Shown in pieces: positions 17,464-27,588 of a DNA stretch of 64,000 nucleotides; positions within the stretch are counted from its first letter, which is position 1; every line of letters begins with the position of its first letter. The stretch lies in NCBI GenBank assembly GCA_025360105.1, contig JANYCT010000034.1, positions 50,018 through 114,017 of the forward strand, read 5' to 3'. Both the position numbers and the translations under genes were made by a program. This stretch comes from Actinomycetes bacterium. Lineage in GTDB: Bacteria > Actinomycetota > Acidimicrobiia > Acidimicrobiales > Ilumatobacteraceae. The notes below the pieces were generated by a model. That model saw only the letters and a program-made list of their open reading frames with translations, was not told the DNA's origin and searched no databases.

Positions 17464-19731
17464 ATGGCTGTCACCGCAGGAACCCCCATCGAACTGGTCG
17501 AGGGCGTATACGCCAAGCTGCCCGCACGAGTGGCCATCGGTCGCCGTCGCCTCGGCCGACCGCTCACGCTGACCGAGAAGATTCTGATCAACCACCTCGT
17601 CGACCCAGAAACGCAGGACATGGAGCGCGGCGTGAGCTATGCCGACTTCCAGCCGGATCGGGTGGCGATGCAAGACGCCACCGCGCAGATGGCGTTGCTG
17701 CAGTTCATGACGGCCGGCCTGCCCGAGGCCATGGTGCCCAGCACCGTGCATTGCGATCACCTCATCTCGGCCAAGGTAGGCGCCCTCATCGACATGGGCG
17801 TGGCCATCGACACCAACCGCGAGGTGTACGACTTTCTGCGCACCGTGTCCGCAAAGTACGCCATCGGATTCTGGGGTCCCGGCAGCGGCATCATCCATCA
17901 GGTGGTGCTCGAGAACTATGCGTTCCCCGGTGGAATGATGATCGGCACCGACAGTCACACACCCAATGCTGGCGGCCTCGGCATGGTGGCCATCGGCGTC
18001 GGTGGCGCTGATGCGGTTGATGTGATGACGGGCTTCCCGTTCAACGTGCGCTGGCCCAAGGTCATCGGCGTCAAGCTCACCGGTACGCTCAGCGGCTGGT
18101 CGTCACCCAAGGATGTGATCCTCGAGGTCGCCCGCGTGCTCACCGTCGAGGGTGGCACGGGTGCCATCGTGGAGTACTTCGGTGCGGGCGCCGACACCAT
18201 TTCGGCCACCGGCAAGGCCACCATCTGCAACATGGGCGCCGAAATCGGGGCAACGTGCAGCGTGTTCGGCTATGACCAGAACATGGCCGTGTACCTGCAG
18301 GCCACGGGTCGCGGCGAAATTGCTGCGGCGGCCAACGCGGTGGCTGCCGATCTACGCCCCGACGACGGGGCACAGTACGACCAGGTCATCGAGATCGATC
18401 TCGACACCCTCAAGCCGCTCATCAACGGCCCTCACTCCCCCGATCGCGCCAACCGAGTTGGTTCGGCAGTCGGCGCCGAAGCCGTCGCCAACGGCTGGCC
18501 GCTCGAGATCAGCGCAGCGCTCATCGGCAGCTGCACCAACAGCTCGTACGAAGACATCACCCGGGCAGCGTCGGTTGCCCGCCAGGCGGCGGCGATGGGC
18601 CTGCGCACCAAGACCGATCTGCTCATCAGCCCCGGCTCCGAGCAGATCCGGGCCACCATCGAACGCGACGGTCTGCTCGCCGACCTCGAAGCCATCGGCG
18701 CAACAGTGCTGGCGAACGCTTGCGGGCCGTGCATCGGCCAGTGGGATCGCCCGGCATCCGAGAACGGCCAGATCAACACCATCGTCAACAGCTTCAACCG
18801 CAACTTCCCCAAGCGCAACGACGGCTCAGCGAACACACTCAGCTTCGTCACCTCGCCCGACACGGTCATCGCCTTGGCCCTCGCCGGCCGGCTCGACTTC
18901 GATCCCACCACCGACACCATCACCAACCCCGATGGCGTGGAAGTGAAGCTCGTTGCACCCGTGGGTGAGGTGCTCCCCGAGCTCGGCTACGACCCGGGCC
19001 AGAACACGTTCACGCCGCCGCCGGCCGATGGCTCGGGCGTCGTGGTGGAGGTCTCCCCCACCAGCGATCGACTCCAGCTGCTCGACGCGTTCACGCCGTG
19101 GGATGGCAACGACTACATCGCCCTGCCGGTCTTGATGAAGGCTCAGGGCAAGTGCACCACCGACCACATCTCGGCGGCTGGCAAGTGGCTGAAGTACCGC
19201 GGCCATCTCGAAAACATCAGCGGCAACCTGTTCATCGGTGCCGTCAATGCATACGGCGGTGCGGTTGGTGAAGGCAAGAGCGTGATCGATGGCGGCACCG
19301 ACAGCTATCCCAATCTCGCCAAGGCCTACAGCGAAGCCGGCATCCGCTGGTGCGCGATCGGCGACCGCAACTACGGCGAGGGTTCGTCCCGCGAGCATGC
19401 GGCGATGGAACCTCGGTTCCGTGGCGGCGTGGTGATCTTCGCACGCAGCTTTGCCCGCATCCATGAGACGAACTTGAAGAAGCAGGGACTCGTTCCGCTC
19501 ACTTTCGCCGATCCTGCGATGTACGACCTCATCGGCGAGGACGACCGCATCAACGTCACCGGCCTGCCGCCCGTGCCCGGCCAGAACGTTCGCTGTCAGA
19601 TCGTCAAGCCCGACGGCTCGACCATCGACTTCGAGGGTGTGCACACGTTCAGTCCCGAGCAGATCGAATGGTTCAAGGCCGGCTCGGCGCTCAACGTGGT
19701 GCGCCGCAAGGTGGCCGAGGGCCAGCACTGA
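17464..19731 (+). CDS. acn: Aconitate hydratase
   Basis: 755 residues, the length of the mitochondrial-type aconitases. The [4Fe-4S] cysteines are visible in [11 protein letters not shown] and [10 protein letters not shown]. Other family marks are HCDHLI near residue 98, [13 protein letters not shown], and the C-terminal swivel domain with [10 protein letters not shown] and [19 protein letters not shown]. The enzyme interconverts citrate and isocitrate in the TCA cycle. It is divergent from a GntR regulator, and a nitroreductase follows two bases after its stop. Confidence 0.96.
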   Translation: MAVTAGTPIELVEGVYAKLPARVAIGRRRLGRPLTLTEKILINHLVDPETQDMERGVSYADFQPDRVAMQDATAQMALLQFMTAGLPEAMVPSTVHCDHLISAKVGALIDMGVAIDTNREVYDFLRTVSAKYAIGFWGPGSGIIHQVVLENYAFPGGMMIGTDSHTPNAGGLGMVAIGVGGADAVDVMTGFPFNVRWPKVIGVKLTGTLSGWSSPKDVILEVARVLTVEGGTGAIVEYFGAGADTISATGKATICNMGAEIGATCSVFGYDQNMAVYLQATGRGEIAAAANAVAADLRPDDGAQYDQVIEIDLDTLKPLINGPHSPDRANRVGSAVGAEAVANGWPLEISAALIGSCTNSSYEDITRAASVARQAAAMGLRTKTDLLISPGSEQIRATIERDGLLADLEAIGATVLANACGPCIGQWDRPASENGQINTIVNSFNRNFPKRNDGSANTLSFVTSPDTVIALALAGRLDFDPTTDTITNPDGVEVKLVAPVGEVLPELGYDPGQNTFTPPPADGSGVVVEVSPTSDRLQLLDAFTPWDGNDYIALPVLMKAQGKCTTDHISAAGKWLKYRGHLENISGNLFIGAVNAYGGAVGEGKSVIDGGTDSYPNLAKAYSEAGIRWCAIGDRNYGEGSSREHAAMEPRFRGGVVIFARSFARIHETNLKKQGLVPLTFADPAMYDLIGEDDRINVTGLPPVPGQNVRCQIVKPDGSTIDFEGVHTFSPEQIEWFKAGSALNVVRRKVAEGQH

Positions 19732-19733
19732 TC

Positions 19734-20399
19734 ATGGAACTCTCCACCGCCATCCGAACGACAGGGTCCGTTCGCAGCTTCACACCTGAGCCGGTTGACG
19801 ACGCCACTCTCTACGAGCTTCTCGACGATGCGCGCTTTGCACCGAGTGGCGGCAATCGCCAGGGATGGCGCATCGCCGTCATCAAGGACTCCGCCAAGCG
19901 TGAGGCCCTCGCCGACCTGATGCGACCGGTATGGGACGACTACATCGCGATTGCTTCCACCGGTACCACGCCCTTCGCTGCAGTGAACCCTGGTACGTAT
20001 CAGCCCACTGTCCGGGCAGCCGGGCACTCGCCGAACGATCTGCTCGACAACATTGCGACAGTGCCGGTGGTGCTTGTAGTGGCCGCCGACCTCTCGCAAG
20101 TGGCGATGATGGACAAGGATCTCGAACGCGAGGCCATCACCGGTGGCGGGTCCATCTACCCGTTTTGCTGGAACCTGTTGCTCGCTGCGCGTAGCCGCGG
20201 GCTTGGTGGCGTGATGACCACATTCCTCGCGCGCGCCGAACCAGCGGCTGCACCGTTGCTCGGAATGCCCGCGAACTACGCCATCGCGTCGATGATCTTC
20301 ATTGGCCACCCAGTGCACCAGCCGACCAAGCTCAAGCGCGCACCGGTGGAGTCATTCACCACAGTCGACAGCTTCGACGGCGCCGCCTTCAGCGCCTAA
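19734..20399 (+). CDS. Nitroreductase family protein
   Basis: 221 residues. RTTGSVRSFTPEPV at the N-terminus and RFAPSGGNRQGWRI are the FMN-binding segments; the IYPFCWNLLLAARSRGLGG helix is also typical. It is the second of three nitroreductases in the window, with low similarity to the other two. The start two bases after the aconitase stop indicates co-transcription, but I see no direct metabolic link. Confidence 0.85.
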   Translation: MELSTAIRTTGSVRSFTPEPVDDATLYELLDDARFAPSGGNRQGWRIAVIKDSAKREALADLMRPVWDDYIAIASTGTTPFAAVNPGTYQPTVRAAGHSPNDLLDNIATVPVVLVVAADLSQVAMMDKDLEREAITGGGSIYPFCWNLLLAARSRGLGGVMTTFLARAEPAAAPLLGMPANYAIASMIFIGHPVHQPTKLKRAPVESFTTVDSFDGAAFSA

Positions 20400-20426
20400 T
20401 CAGCAGGCCCAGCAGACCTCGCTCAC

Positions 20427-22130
20427 TCAGCCCGGCTCAATCAGATACAGACTGAATGTGACCACGATGCGATACGAGGTACTGGTGGGTAAGAAGTTCG
20501 GCTTCGAGCAGGCCACCAACGACACGCTGGGAAACGGCGCCCACAGGCCCGCGTTGTAGATGTCGGACGAATCCTCGCCTGTGATGTCGCGGCGCTCGTA
20601 CATGTAGTGATAGATACGCCCGTCGGCGGCGTACAGCACGATCTCATCGCCCGGCCCAAGCAGGTGGATGTCCCGGAACGGCGCGACGCCCGTGGTTCGA
20701 TGTGCGAACAGCACGGTATGGCCGTTCTGCCCGGCCAATCCAGTTCCGGGCCAGTGGCCCACGTAGCCGGCGTCGACCACGGCATCCCCGACACCTTCGA
20801 CGACCGCTGCGGATACTCCCAGCGCAGGGATCGCGAGGAGATAGGGCAGCTGCGATGGCGGAGGGATATTCGCCGGAGCCGGCAGAGGCGAACCCAGTGG
20901 CGAGCCGATGAAATAGCCGGCAACATCGACGACGAGATGACCGCCGCTCTGCGTGAACACAGCCACACCCGAGGTGGATGTACGCAGAATCGCGTGATTG
21001 GCAACGGTCTGATTCGCGTAGGAAGCGTTGAGGTTCGACGCCACCGGCCGGTAGTTTCTGGCCGGGTAGCCGGTGAAGAAGCCGGCGCCACGCGTGGCCG
21101 TGGTGGTGAGATTCACCACGACCGCCTGTGATCCGGGTCGTCCCCAATAGTCGAACTCGGCGATCCAACCCGGATACAGCCGGCCGTAGTTAAGAACCAG
21201 GCGAGTGTCGAGCGTGCGGTACGGAGTGTTCGGCACGAACAGCCCAACGATGCCCGCTTGCACACTGGCGCCGGTGAAGTAGCCTGCGACATCGACAACG
21301 AGGTGTCCGCCGTACGAGGCGAACACATCGATACCAAATGCTGCACCCGACAAACCGACGGGCACGATTGCCTGGTTCGCCCGAGTCTGATTCGCGTCGT
21401 CGGCGTTGACACTGGACGAATTTGGCTGTTGACCACCCGTCGGGAAGGCCGTCCAAAAGCCGGGGCCTCTCGTTTCGGTGATCGTGAGATTCACGACCAC
21501 GGCAATCGCGTCAGCCGGGACCACGGAGCGTAGATCGACATGTTCGCTCTGGCCGATACCCACCGGGTATCCACGGTCGCGGGTGTCAAGCGCGCGATAC
21601 GCGGTCTCCAGTGCAACGAATCGACCGGCGCTGACCGCATTGCTCGCAGGCACGTACGCGCCGTTGACGTCGACGATGACGTCATTGACCCGCGATGAGA
21701 AAATGTCGACGGAGCCATTCACTCCGAGGCGAACGGTTACGAGGTTGGCAATGACTTGACCACTGCGTTCGACGTTCACGTTGGAGGCCTTTGGGAGCGC
21801 TTCGCCGGACGGGTACACCGTGACAAAGCCTGGGCCGGTCACGTTGGCGACGGTTACGTTGAGCACCGCAGCTGCTGCGTTGTAGGGGACGCCATTGCGG
21901 TTGGCGACCTGCACACGAATCGTCTGGGCGTCAATACGCGTGAAACCGAATTGGCCGATATCGGGCCTCGTCTCGGCAAGACGAGTGGGCACAACAGAGA
22001 AGAAGGCGGTTGCACCGGGTGGCGGCGACACCGAGGCAAGCAGACCGTCGAGACGCGGCAGGAACGGAATCGCGATACCCATCGAGAGTACGCGCCGACG
22101 CGAAAGCGGGGTACTCACGCGCGCACCCAC
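20427..22130 (-). CDS. Tat-exported protein: three beta-rich repeats fused to a sortase domain
   Basis: 567 residues. A twin-arginine signal (SRRRVLSMG, residues 10-18) is followed by three related repeats of about 115 residues (about 44-162, 171-287, 297-410). The repeats share an R.LDTR-like start, a VVNLT.T..RG.GF core, an N..Y.NQT.AN segment and a GGHLVVDVAGYF end; repeat 1 is the most divergent. A sortase domain fills about 428-567 with the catalytic triad in order: His477 (FAHRTT), Cys541 (LVACSK) and Arg554 (SYRIV). Sortases join proteins to cell wall or to each other. No LPxTG-type substrate or pilin gene lies nearby. The start codon is GTG; a second GTG four codons on is equally possible. 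No clear promoter box was seen. Confidence 0.82.
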   Translation of the reverse strand: MGARVSTPLSRRRVLSMGIAIPFLPRLDGLLASVSPPPGATAFFSVVPTRLAETRPDIGQFGFTRIDAQTIRVQVANRNGVPYNAAAAVLNVTVANVTGPGFVTVYPSGEALPKASNVNVERSGQVIANLVTVRLGVNGSVDIFSSRVNDVIVDVNGAYVPASNAVSAGRFVALETAYRALDTRDRGYPVGIGQSEHVDLRSVVPADAIAVVVNLTITETRGPGFWTAFPTGGQQPNSSSVNADDANQTRANQAIVPVGLSGAAFGIDVFASYGGHLVVDVAGYFTGASVQAGIVGLFVPNTPYRTLDTRLVLNYGRLYPGWIAEFDYWGRPGSQAVVVNLTTTATRGAGFFTGYPARNYRPVASNLNASYANQTVANHAILRTSTSGVAVFTQSGGHLVVDVAGYFIGSPLGSPLPAPANIPPPSQLPYLLAIPALGVSAAVVEGVGDAVVDAGYVGHWPGTGLAGQNGHTVLFAHRTTGVAPFRDIHLLGPGDEIVLYAADGRIYHYMYERRDITGEDSSDIYNAGLWAPFPSVSLVACSKPNFLPTSTSYRIVVTFSLYLIEPG

Positions 22131-22353
22131 ATCCGTGTGACTTTCTGGGCTGAGAATCGTCGAGGTTGCATGAAAGAAGAATACTTTCGGTCACATGAGG
22201 GGCATCTGGCCATGACCGGACCCTGAGATGATACGACTCCCAGTCCCGCAGTTCCAGTACGGGCGTCACAATGGATCACACGGCCCGCTTCGAACGGTTG
22301 CGGCCTGGAGACTCGTTCTTGCCGCCCGCTCAGCCGGCCGAACTCAGCCGCCG

Positions 22354-22420
22354 AACTCATTTGGCCTCACTCATTTGACCTCACTCATTTGACCTCACTC
22401 ACTTGGCCTCACTCATTTGG
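22354..22420. repeat. 14-bp tandem repeat at the 3' end of aroB
   Basis: Four tandem copies of CCTCACTCATTTGR (plus-strand reading; one copy has CACTTGG) follow a partial copy. The copy at 22407-22420 codes for the last AroB residues (QMSEA) and the stop falls in the next one, so the array extends beyond the gene. A second imperfect duplication (GCCGAACTCA) lies just to its left. Confidence 0.85.
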
Positions 22421-23421
22421 CCGAGTGCCTCCAACGCCGCTTCCGCAGTCACGCCGGCGACTACCTCCGGACCGCTCGGGCCGTCAAGCACGAAGGTGAG
22501 CCCGCGCAGAGCCTTCTTGTCGCGGCCCATCAGCGACAGGAGCAGTTCAGGGTCAGAGGGCGGCAGAGCCGTTTTGAGTTCGTAGAGGCCGCCGACCACG
22601 TCGTAGTGCTGTTGAACGCGGGCGGTGCTGATGCGACCCAGCACGTTGGCCAGATGTGCCGCATAGACCAGGCCGATGGCAACCGCCTCACCATGGGCTA
22701 GCTGGAAATCTCCAGCGATCTCAAGCGCATGTGCAAGCGTGTGGCCGTAGTTGAGCAGAGCCCGTTGGCCGCCTTCGCGTTCGTCGGCGCCGACGATGTC
22801 GGCCTTGATCTGCACACATCGCGCAATACGATCGACCAGCTCCAGATCGAGCAGATCATCACCGGTGAGAAAGTGGTATTTCGCCATCTCGCCCATGCCG
22901 CACCGCATCTCACGCGCCGACAGCGTGGCGAGGGTATCGAGATCGCACAGTACGCCCGACGGCTGCCAGTAGGCGCCCACCAAGTTCTTGCCCTCGGGCA
23001 AGTTCACGCCGGTCTTTCCACCAATGGCGGCATCGACCATTCCAACCAGCGTGGTGGACACATGGAGCACTGGGATGCCTCGGTGCCAGGAGGCTGCAGC
23101 GAAGCCGGCGATGTCGGTGACCATGCCTCCACCAACACCGATGACCACGTCATTGCGGGTGAGTCCCATGTCGGCGAAGCCACGACACAGCGTTTCGATC
23201 GTGGACAACGTCTTGAACTCCTCGCCGCGTCCGATGTTGAACACTTCGTACCCCACCCCCGGATCCACACTGAAGGGAATACCCTCCTGCGTGATCACCG
23301 CTGCACGACGTGCGTGTTCCGGAATCATCGCGACCAGTTCTGCGCGTAAGCCATGACCGACCAGGACGTCGTAGCTTCGCTCACCGAGCGAGACGCGCAC
23401 ACTACGTACTTGATGCTTCAT
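22399..23421 (-). CDS. aroB: 3-dehydroquinate synthase
   Basis: 340 residues. Seen are the NAD-binding GVGGGMVTDIAGFAAA segment, the STTLVGMVDAAIGGKTGVN block and the zinc-site NYGHTLAHALE and HGEAVAIG segments. The enzyme makes 3-dehydroquinate from DAHP, the second shikimate-pathway step. It is the last gene of the alaS-ruvX-mltG-aro operon; its ATG overlaps the aroK stop (ATGA). The last codons lie inside a 14-bp tandem repeat. Confidence 0.96.
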   Translation of the reverse strand: MKHQVRSVRVSLGERSYDVLVGHGLRAELVAMIPEHARRAAVITQEGIPFSVDPGVGYEVFNIGRGEEFKTLSTIETLCRGFADMGLTRNDVVIGVGGGMVTDIAGFAAASWHRGIPVLHVSTTLVGMVDAAIGGKTGVNLPEGKNLVGAYWQPSGVLCDLDTLATLSAREMRCGMGEMAKYHFLTGDDLLDLELVDRIARCVQIKADIVGADEREGGQRALLNYGHTLAHALEIAGDFQLAHGEAVAIGLVYAAHLANVLGRISTARVQQHYDVVGGLYELKTALPPSDPELLLSLMGRDKKALRGLTFVLDGPSGPEVVAGVTAEAALEALGQMSEAK

Positions 23422-23930
23422 CGCAACACCGCCTCGACCACTTCGTTCACGGACCGCCCATCGACTGTGACAATGGCGTCGGCAACCTCACGGTACAACG
23501 CCTCGCGCTCGGCATACATGCGTTGGAGCACACCTTCGGGATCGTCATCGAGCAGCGGACGGTGCGGGCCACCTGTCACTCGCTCGACGAGCACCGCCGG
23601 ATCAGCGCGTAGCCAAACGACCCGCGCCCGACTCCCGCGCAGGGCGCTGCGGTTCTCGGCGCGCAGGACCACGCCTCCCGCAGCAGCGATCACAGCGGGC
23701 TCGGAGTTGGCCAAGGATTGCACGAGCACCTCGGTCTCGATAGCGCGAAACGAATCTTCGCCATCGGCCGCAAAGATGTCGCGCACGGTGCGCCCCTCAC
23801 GTGCTTCGATGAGGGCGTCAGAGTCGAGCAGCGGTCGGCCAAGCCGCGCCGCCAGTGCGCGCCCGACGGTGGTCTTGCCGGATCCCATCATGCCTACGAG
23901 CACGAGGTGCCGATCGACGGCAGTGCTCAT
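23418..23930 (-). CDS. aroK: Shikimate kinase
   Basis: 170 residues. It has Walker [10 protein letters not shown] (residues 13-21), the shikimate-binding DSDALIE segment, AAGGGVVLR and the lid arginines in [10 protein letters not shown]. It phosphorylates shikimate at the 3-hydroxyl using ATP. Four-base overlaps join it to aroC upstream and aroB downstream, so the three are translated as a coupled set. Confidence 0.95.
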   Translation of the reverse strand: MSTAVDRHLVLVGMMGSGKTTVGRALAARLGRPLLDSDALIEAREGRTVRDIFAADGEDSFRAIETEVLVQSLANSEPAVIAAAGGVVLRAENRSALRGSRARVVWLRADPAVLVERVTGGPHRPLLDDDPEGVLQRMYAEREALYREVADAIVTVDGRSVNEVVEAVLR

Positions 23931-25090
23931 CGCAGCGAAGAGGTGAACGCCTGAGCATTCCGGACGAACTCCTCGACGGAGTCACCGCCGAACTTGCGCT
24001 GCGCCTCGGCCGCCAACACCAGCGCCACCATCGTCTCGGCCACCACACCCATCGCAGGCACAGCGGTCACATCGGTGCGCTCTTTGAAGCTGACCGTCTC
24101 TTGCTTGGTGATGATGTCGACGGTGCCCAGGGTGGGTGTGTTCAATGTTGCCAGCGGTTTCATCGCGGCACGTACCACGACGACCTCACCGGTGGACATG
24201 CCACCCTCGGTCCCGCCAGCGAGCGAGGTCTCGCGACGATACGTCTCGGTGGCGGCGTCCCAGGAGATGGCATCGTGGGCGGCGCTGCCGCGACGACCAG
24301 CCACGTCGAAACCGTCGCCGATCTCCACACCTTTTACAGCTTGAATACTCATCACGGCCTGTGCGAGGAGGGCATCGAGCTTCCGATCCCAATGGACATG
24401 ACTCCCGAGCCCGACCGGCACCCCGTATGCGAGCACCTCAACCACGCCACCGAGCGAGTCGCCGTCCTTGGCAGCGGCTTTGATCTCGGCGATCATCGCA
24501 TCCTCGGCCGCTTTGTCGAAACAACGAACCGGTGATTCATCGATGGCGGCGAGGTCGCTCATCGTAGGTAACTGCGCGGACTTGGAATGCGCCGGCCCCA
24601 TTTGAATCACGTGCGAGAGGATGTGGATGCCCAGTGTTGCAAGCAGCTTCTTGGCCAACGCACCGGCCGCAACCCGCGCAGCCGTCTCGCGCGCGCTCGC
24701 CCGCTCGAGCACGTCTCGGGCATCGGTGAAACCGTACTTCTGCATGCCTGCGAGATCGGCGTGACCCGGGCGCGGCTGGGTGAGGGGGTCTTTGGTGGCA
24801 CCGGGGGCGGGCGACATTTCTTCATGCCATTTGTCGCTGCGGAACCACTCGGTGTTCTTGATCTCGATGGCAATCGGGGAACCCAGCGTGCGACCGTGGC
24901 GCACACCACCGACAAGGGTGATTTCATCGACCTCGAAGCGTTGACGGGGGCCGCGGCCATAGCCAAGACGGCGACGACCCATTTCGACCTGGATCTCCTC
25001 GACCGTGATGGGTAGGCCGGCTGGTAGGCCCTCGACGATCACGACGAGTGCCTGACCATGGGACTCGCCGGCAGTGAGGTAGCGAAGCAT
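23927..25090 (-). CDS. aroC: Chorismate synthase
   Basis: 387 residues. The signatures GESHGQALV near the N-terminus, [13 protein letters not shown], the central [16 protein letters not shown] and the late [12 protein letters not shown] region are all present. The enzyme uses reduced FMN to form chorismate from EPSP. A nine-base gap separates it from aroE. A TAACCT box that overlaps the aroE stop codon lies six bases before the ATG and may give an internal promoter for aroC-aroK-aroB. Confidence 0.96.
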   Translation of the reverse strand: MLRYLTAGESHGQALVVIVEGLPAGLPITVEEIQVEMGRRRLGYGRGPRQRFEVDEITLVGGVRHGRTLGSPIAIEIKNTEWFRSDKWHEEMSPAPGATKDPLTQPRPGHADLAGMQKYGFTDARDVLERASARETAARVAAGALAKKLLATLGIHILSHVIQMGPAHSKSAQLPTMSDLAAIDESPVRCFDKAAEDAMIAEIKAAAKDGDSLGGVVEVLAYGVPVGLGSHVHWDRKLDALLAQAVMSIQAVKGVEIGDGFDVAGRRGSAAHDAISWDAATETYRRETSLAGGTEGGMSTGEVVVVRAAMKPLATLNTPTLGTVDIITKQETVSFKERTDVTAVPAMGVVAETMVALVLAAEAQRKFGGDSVEEFVRNAQAFTSSLR

Positions 25091-25096
25091 TGAAGC

Positions 25097-25102
25097 AGGT
25101 TA
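25097..25102 (-). promoter_or_regulatory. Internal -10 box TAACCT before aroC, overlapping the aroE stop
   Basis: TAACCT starts with the TAA stop of aroE and ends 6 bases before the aroC ATG, the same geometry as the other leaderless genes. Confidence 0.4.
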
Positions 25103-25930
25103 TCGGTGGCGGGCCGCGAGTTCTTGCTCTGCGGCGGCGCGCATCACTGCAGGATTGGGGCGCACACCTGTCCACAACTGCTGTTGGAGAACCGCCTGAT
25201 GCACCAGCATGCCGAGGCCATCGACGCCCGTTGCCCCGCAGGCGCGGGCGGCTCTGAGCAACTCGGTCTCCAGCGGGTGATACACGAGATCTGCGATTAC
25301 CTGAGCGCTGCGTAGCGCCGAGGGATCGCACGGCACGTCGGCGGTTCCCATACCGATCGATGTGGCGTTCACCACGAGGTCGGCTGTCGTGATGTCGGCT
25401 GCGGTGCCCAAACGCCCGATCGAACCAGCAAGCCGGGCGGCTAACTCGCCGCGCTCGGCAGAACGGTTCACCACCACAATGCCCGCCGCGCCCGAGCGTG
25501 CGAGAGCGTCGATGACAGCGCGAGCTGCACCCCCTGCGCCGAGCACCGCCACCTGCATACCCGATGTGTCGATTCCGGCTTCGCGCAGCGAGGCGATGAA
25601 CCCAGCCCCATCGGTGTTGTAGCCGGCGAGTCGCCCATCCGGTTGCAAAACCACCGTGTTTGCCGTGCCCAGCGCTGCGGCGGCCGGATCGAGGGTGTCG
25701 ACGGCTGCGGCCACCGTGTCCTTGTGCGGCATGGTCACCGACAAGCCGGCAATACCGAGTGAACGCATTGCGGCAAGCGCAGCACCACCCGCACCACGCA
25801 CCACTTCGAATGCGGCGTACACCCAATCGAGCCCGGCGTCTGCGAAGGCAGCGTTGTGCATTGCCGGACTCAAGCTGTGGCGCACCGGCGAACCAATGAC
25901 GCCAGCGACGCGCGTGGAACCGGTGATCAC
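25100..25930 (-). CDS. aroE: Shikimate dehydrogenase
   Basis: 276 residues. Family marks are GSPVRHSLSPAMHN for shikimate binding, the catalytic-lysine segment SVTMPHK, GYNTDGAGF, and the NADPH-binding motif VLGAGGAARAV with NRS after it. It reduces 3-dehydroshikimate to shikimate. The start is a GTG that overlaps the mltG stop (GTGA). Confidence 0.95.
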   Translation of the reverse strand: MITGSTRVAGVIGSPVRHSLSPAMHNAAFADAGLDWVYAAFEVVRGAGGAALAAMRSLGIAGLSVTMPHKDTVAAAVDTLDPAAAALGTANTVVLQPDGRLAGYNTDGAGFIASLREAGIDTSGMQVAVLGAGGAARAVIDALARSGAAGIVVVNRSAERGELAARLAGSIGRLGTAADITTADLVVNATSIGMGTADVPCDPSALRSAQVIADLVYHPLETELLRAARACGATGVDGLGMLVHQAVLQQQLWTGVRPNPAVMRAAAEQELAARHR

Positions 25931-27120
25931 CTCAGCAATCCTGCATCACGTGCCTTTTGCACATTCGCCTCGTGCTGATCGAGCGTCACCGCGAATGCGT
26001 GATGCCCTTCGGTATCAGACACAACATAAAACAGGTACAGGCAGGGGGCGTTTTTGGACAGACCGCGACACAGTGGGTCACCCTGTGCCGGGTTCTGCGC
26101 CGGGTTGAGCGCTGCGTGAATCGATGCCCGGCCCGGGTTCGCAATAGGGGTCGGCGGTAGGCCACCGTGCAGGTACGTGTTGTACGGCGTGTCCGTTGCT
26201 TTCAGCACGCTGAAGGGAGTTCCCGCAGGTTGGCCGTAATACAGCGTTGCGTCGATCTGCAGCGCCGCCTGCAGGTACAGCCGGTTGTAGATGACGCGGG
26301 CGATCTTGGCCCGGTCTGTGTCAAACTTCGCCTCTCGTTCAATCAGCGAGGCCACGATCAACACCTGATACGGGGTGAGACCGAGGCTTGCCGCTTTTGC
26401 GTCGATGTTCTCCTGACGACCGACGCGCTCCATGAGTGCGATCATTCGGCTGATGACCTGCGACTCGGACTCGTTGCCCGCAACCTGGTAGGTGTCGGGA
26501 AAAAGTAGTCCCTCGAGGCTGTTCGAGTCCGCCGGTTCGTAGGTGGAACGGATCGTGCCCGCCGCTGCAGAAGCAGCGAATTGCGAGGCTGTGAGCGGCG
26601 GTAGATCGCGCTCGACACGCGCACCGATTTGTGCCAAGGAAAAGCCCTCGGGGAAGGTGACCTTCCGGTAGGTGGCCTCCGGGGGCGTGTTCAGGATCCG
26701 CATGATGTTGCCCATGTGCGCGCGCCGGCGCAGCTCGTAGTACCCAGGCACGAAGGTGACGCCACCCTTGTGTTTCACATAGAACCGAAACACGCGGGCG
26801 TTCGTGATGAACCCCTGAGCCTGCAATCGAGCGCTCACTGTCTCGAGGTTGTCGGTGTCGTTGACCGTGAAGTTGGCGGCGGCAACCGCTTCGCCAGATG
26901 GATTCACCTGGCGGATGTACCACCACCCAACTGCGCCACCGGCGAGCACGGCCGAAACGAGCAGCACACCTACGGTGTAGACCGCCCATTTCAGCATTCG
27001 GCGCCGTCGCGGCGCCTGCTCGACAACTGCTGCGGGGGCGGTCTCGGGGTCGTCCCAGGCATCGTGGAACCACTCGTTGTCCGCGGACTCGCGCTCCATG
27101 AGGGGGCCGGCGTGTTTCAA
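25927..27120 (-). CDS. mltG: Endolytic murein transglycosylase (YceG family)
   Basis: 397 residues. A cytoplasmic N-terminus of about 42 residues, a single membrane helix (about 44-66), a LysM-like region and the C-terminal YceG catalytic domain. The catalytic glutamate is in SLIEREAK (E261). The enzyme cleaves nascent glycan strands and is thought to set their length. The start overlapping the ruvX stop is a TTG (27120); an ATG seven codons later (27099) is an alternative. Its place between ruvX and aroE is common in actinobacteria. Confidence 0.92.
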   Translation of the reverse strand: MKHAGPLMERESADNEWFHDAWDDPETAPAAVVEQAPRRRRMLKWAVYTVGVLLVSAVLAGGAVGWWYIRQVNPSGEAVAAANFTVNDTDNLETVSARLQAQGFITNARVFRFYVKHKGGVTFVPGYYELRRRAHMGNIMRILNTPPEATYRKVTFPEGFSLAQIGARVERDLPPLTASQFAASAAAGTIRSTYEPADSNSLEGLLFPDTYQVAGNESESQVISRMIALMERVGRQENIDAKAASLGLTPYQVLIVASLIEREAKFDTDRAKIARVIYNRLYLQAALQIDATLYYGQPAGTPFSVLKATDTPYNTYLHGGLPPTPIANPGRASIHAALNPAQNPAQGDPLCRGLSKNAPCLYLFYVVSDTEGHHAFAVTLDQHEANVQKARDAGLLR

Positions 27121-27566
27121 CGCTGGTCCCCGCGAATTTCGCGATCCTGACGAGATGCACGGCCGTCGAGCCAGGTTTGCAAGATCACCGCCGCAGCGAC
27201 CTGATCGATGATCTTGCGACGTTCGGGGGCTCGCAGGCCACGGTCCATCAGGATCTGGTCTGCGGTCACCGTGGTACGTCGCTCGTCGAAGGTCTCCACA
27301 GGCACGTCAACCACGCTAGCCAGTGCCTTGACCTCGCGGAGAGCAGCTTGCGCAGCCTTGCCGATCGAGCCGTCCATCGACAGCGGCAGGCCCACCACGA
27401 TCCGGACGGCTTCTTCCTCTGCGACCAATGCCTTGATGCGTTCATGGTCGGCTCGCGTCGAGCCCGTTCGTTGCAACACCGTGAGGGGCGTTGCGATGGT
27501 GCCGCTGCGGTCGCTGACCGCAACGCCGATGCGACGCGATCCGAGATCGAGCGCAAGGACCCTCAC
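27117..27566 (-). CDS. ruvX: Putative pre-16S rRNA nuclease / Holliday junction resolvase-like (YqgF)
   Basis: 149 residues from the GTG at 27566. It has an RNase-H-like fold: the first strand LALDLGSRRIGVAVSD, GLPLSMDG, ETFDERRTTVTA and a C-terminal DQVAAAVILQTWLD with the last acidic residue. The family matures 16S rRNA 5' ends in E. coli. The frame is open upstream, but the GTG matches family N-termini. It lies 22 bases after alaS and overlaps mltG. Confidence 0.92.
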   Translation of the reverse strand: MRVLALDLGSRRIGVAVSDRSGTIATPLTVLQRTGSTRADHERIKALVAEEEAVRIVVGLPLSMDGSIGKAAQAALREVKALASVVDVPVETFDERRTTVTADQILMDRGLRAPERRKIIDQVAAAVILQTWLDGRASRQDREIRGDQR

Positions 27567-27588
27567 TGTCGCGCAACCCGGGCGGTGC

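Noticed and set aside
20441..21091. Alternative frame of 216 codons inside the sortase gene
   Set aside because: It is a shadow frame; only the 567-residue frame shows the repeats and the sortase triad.
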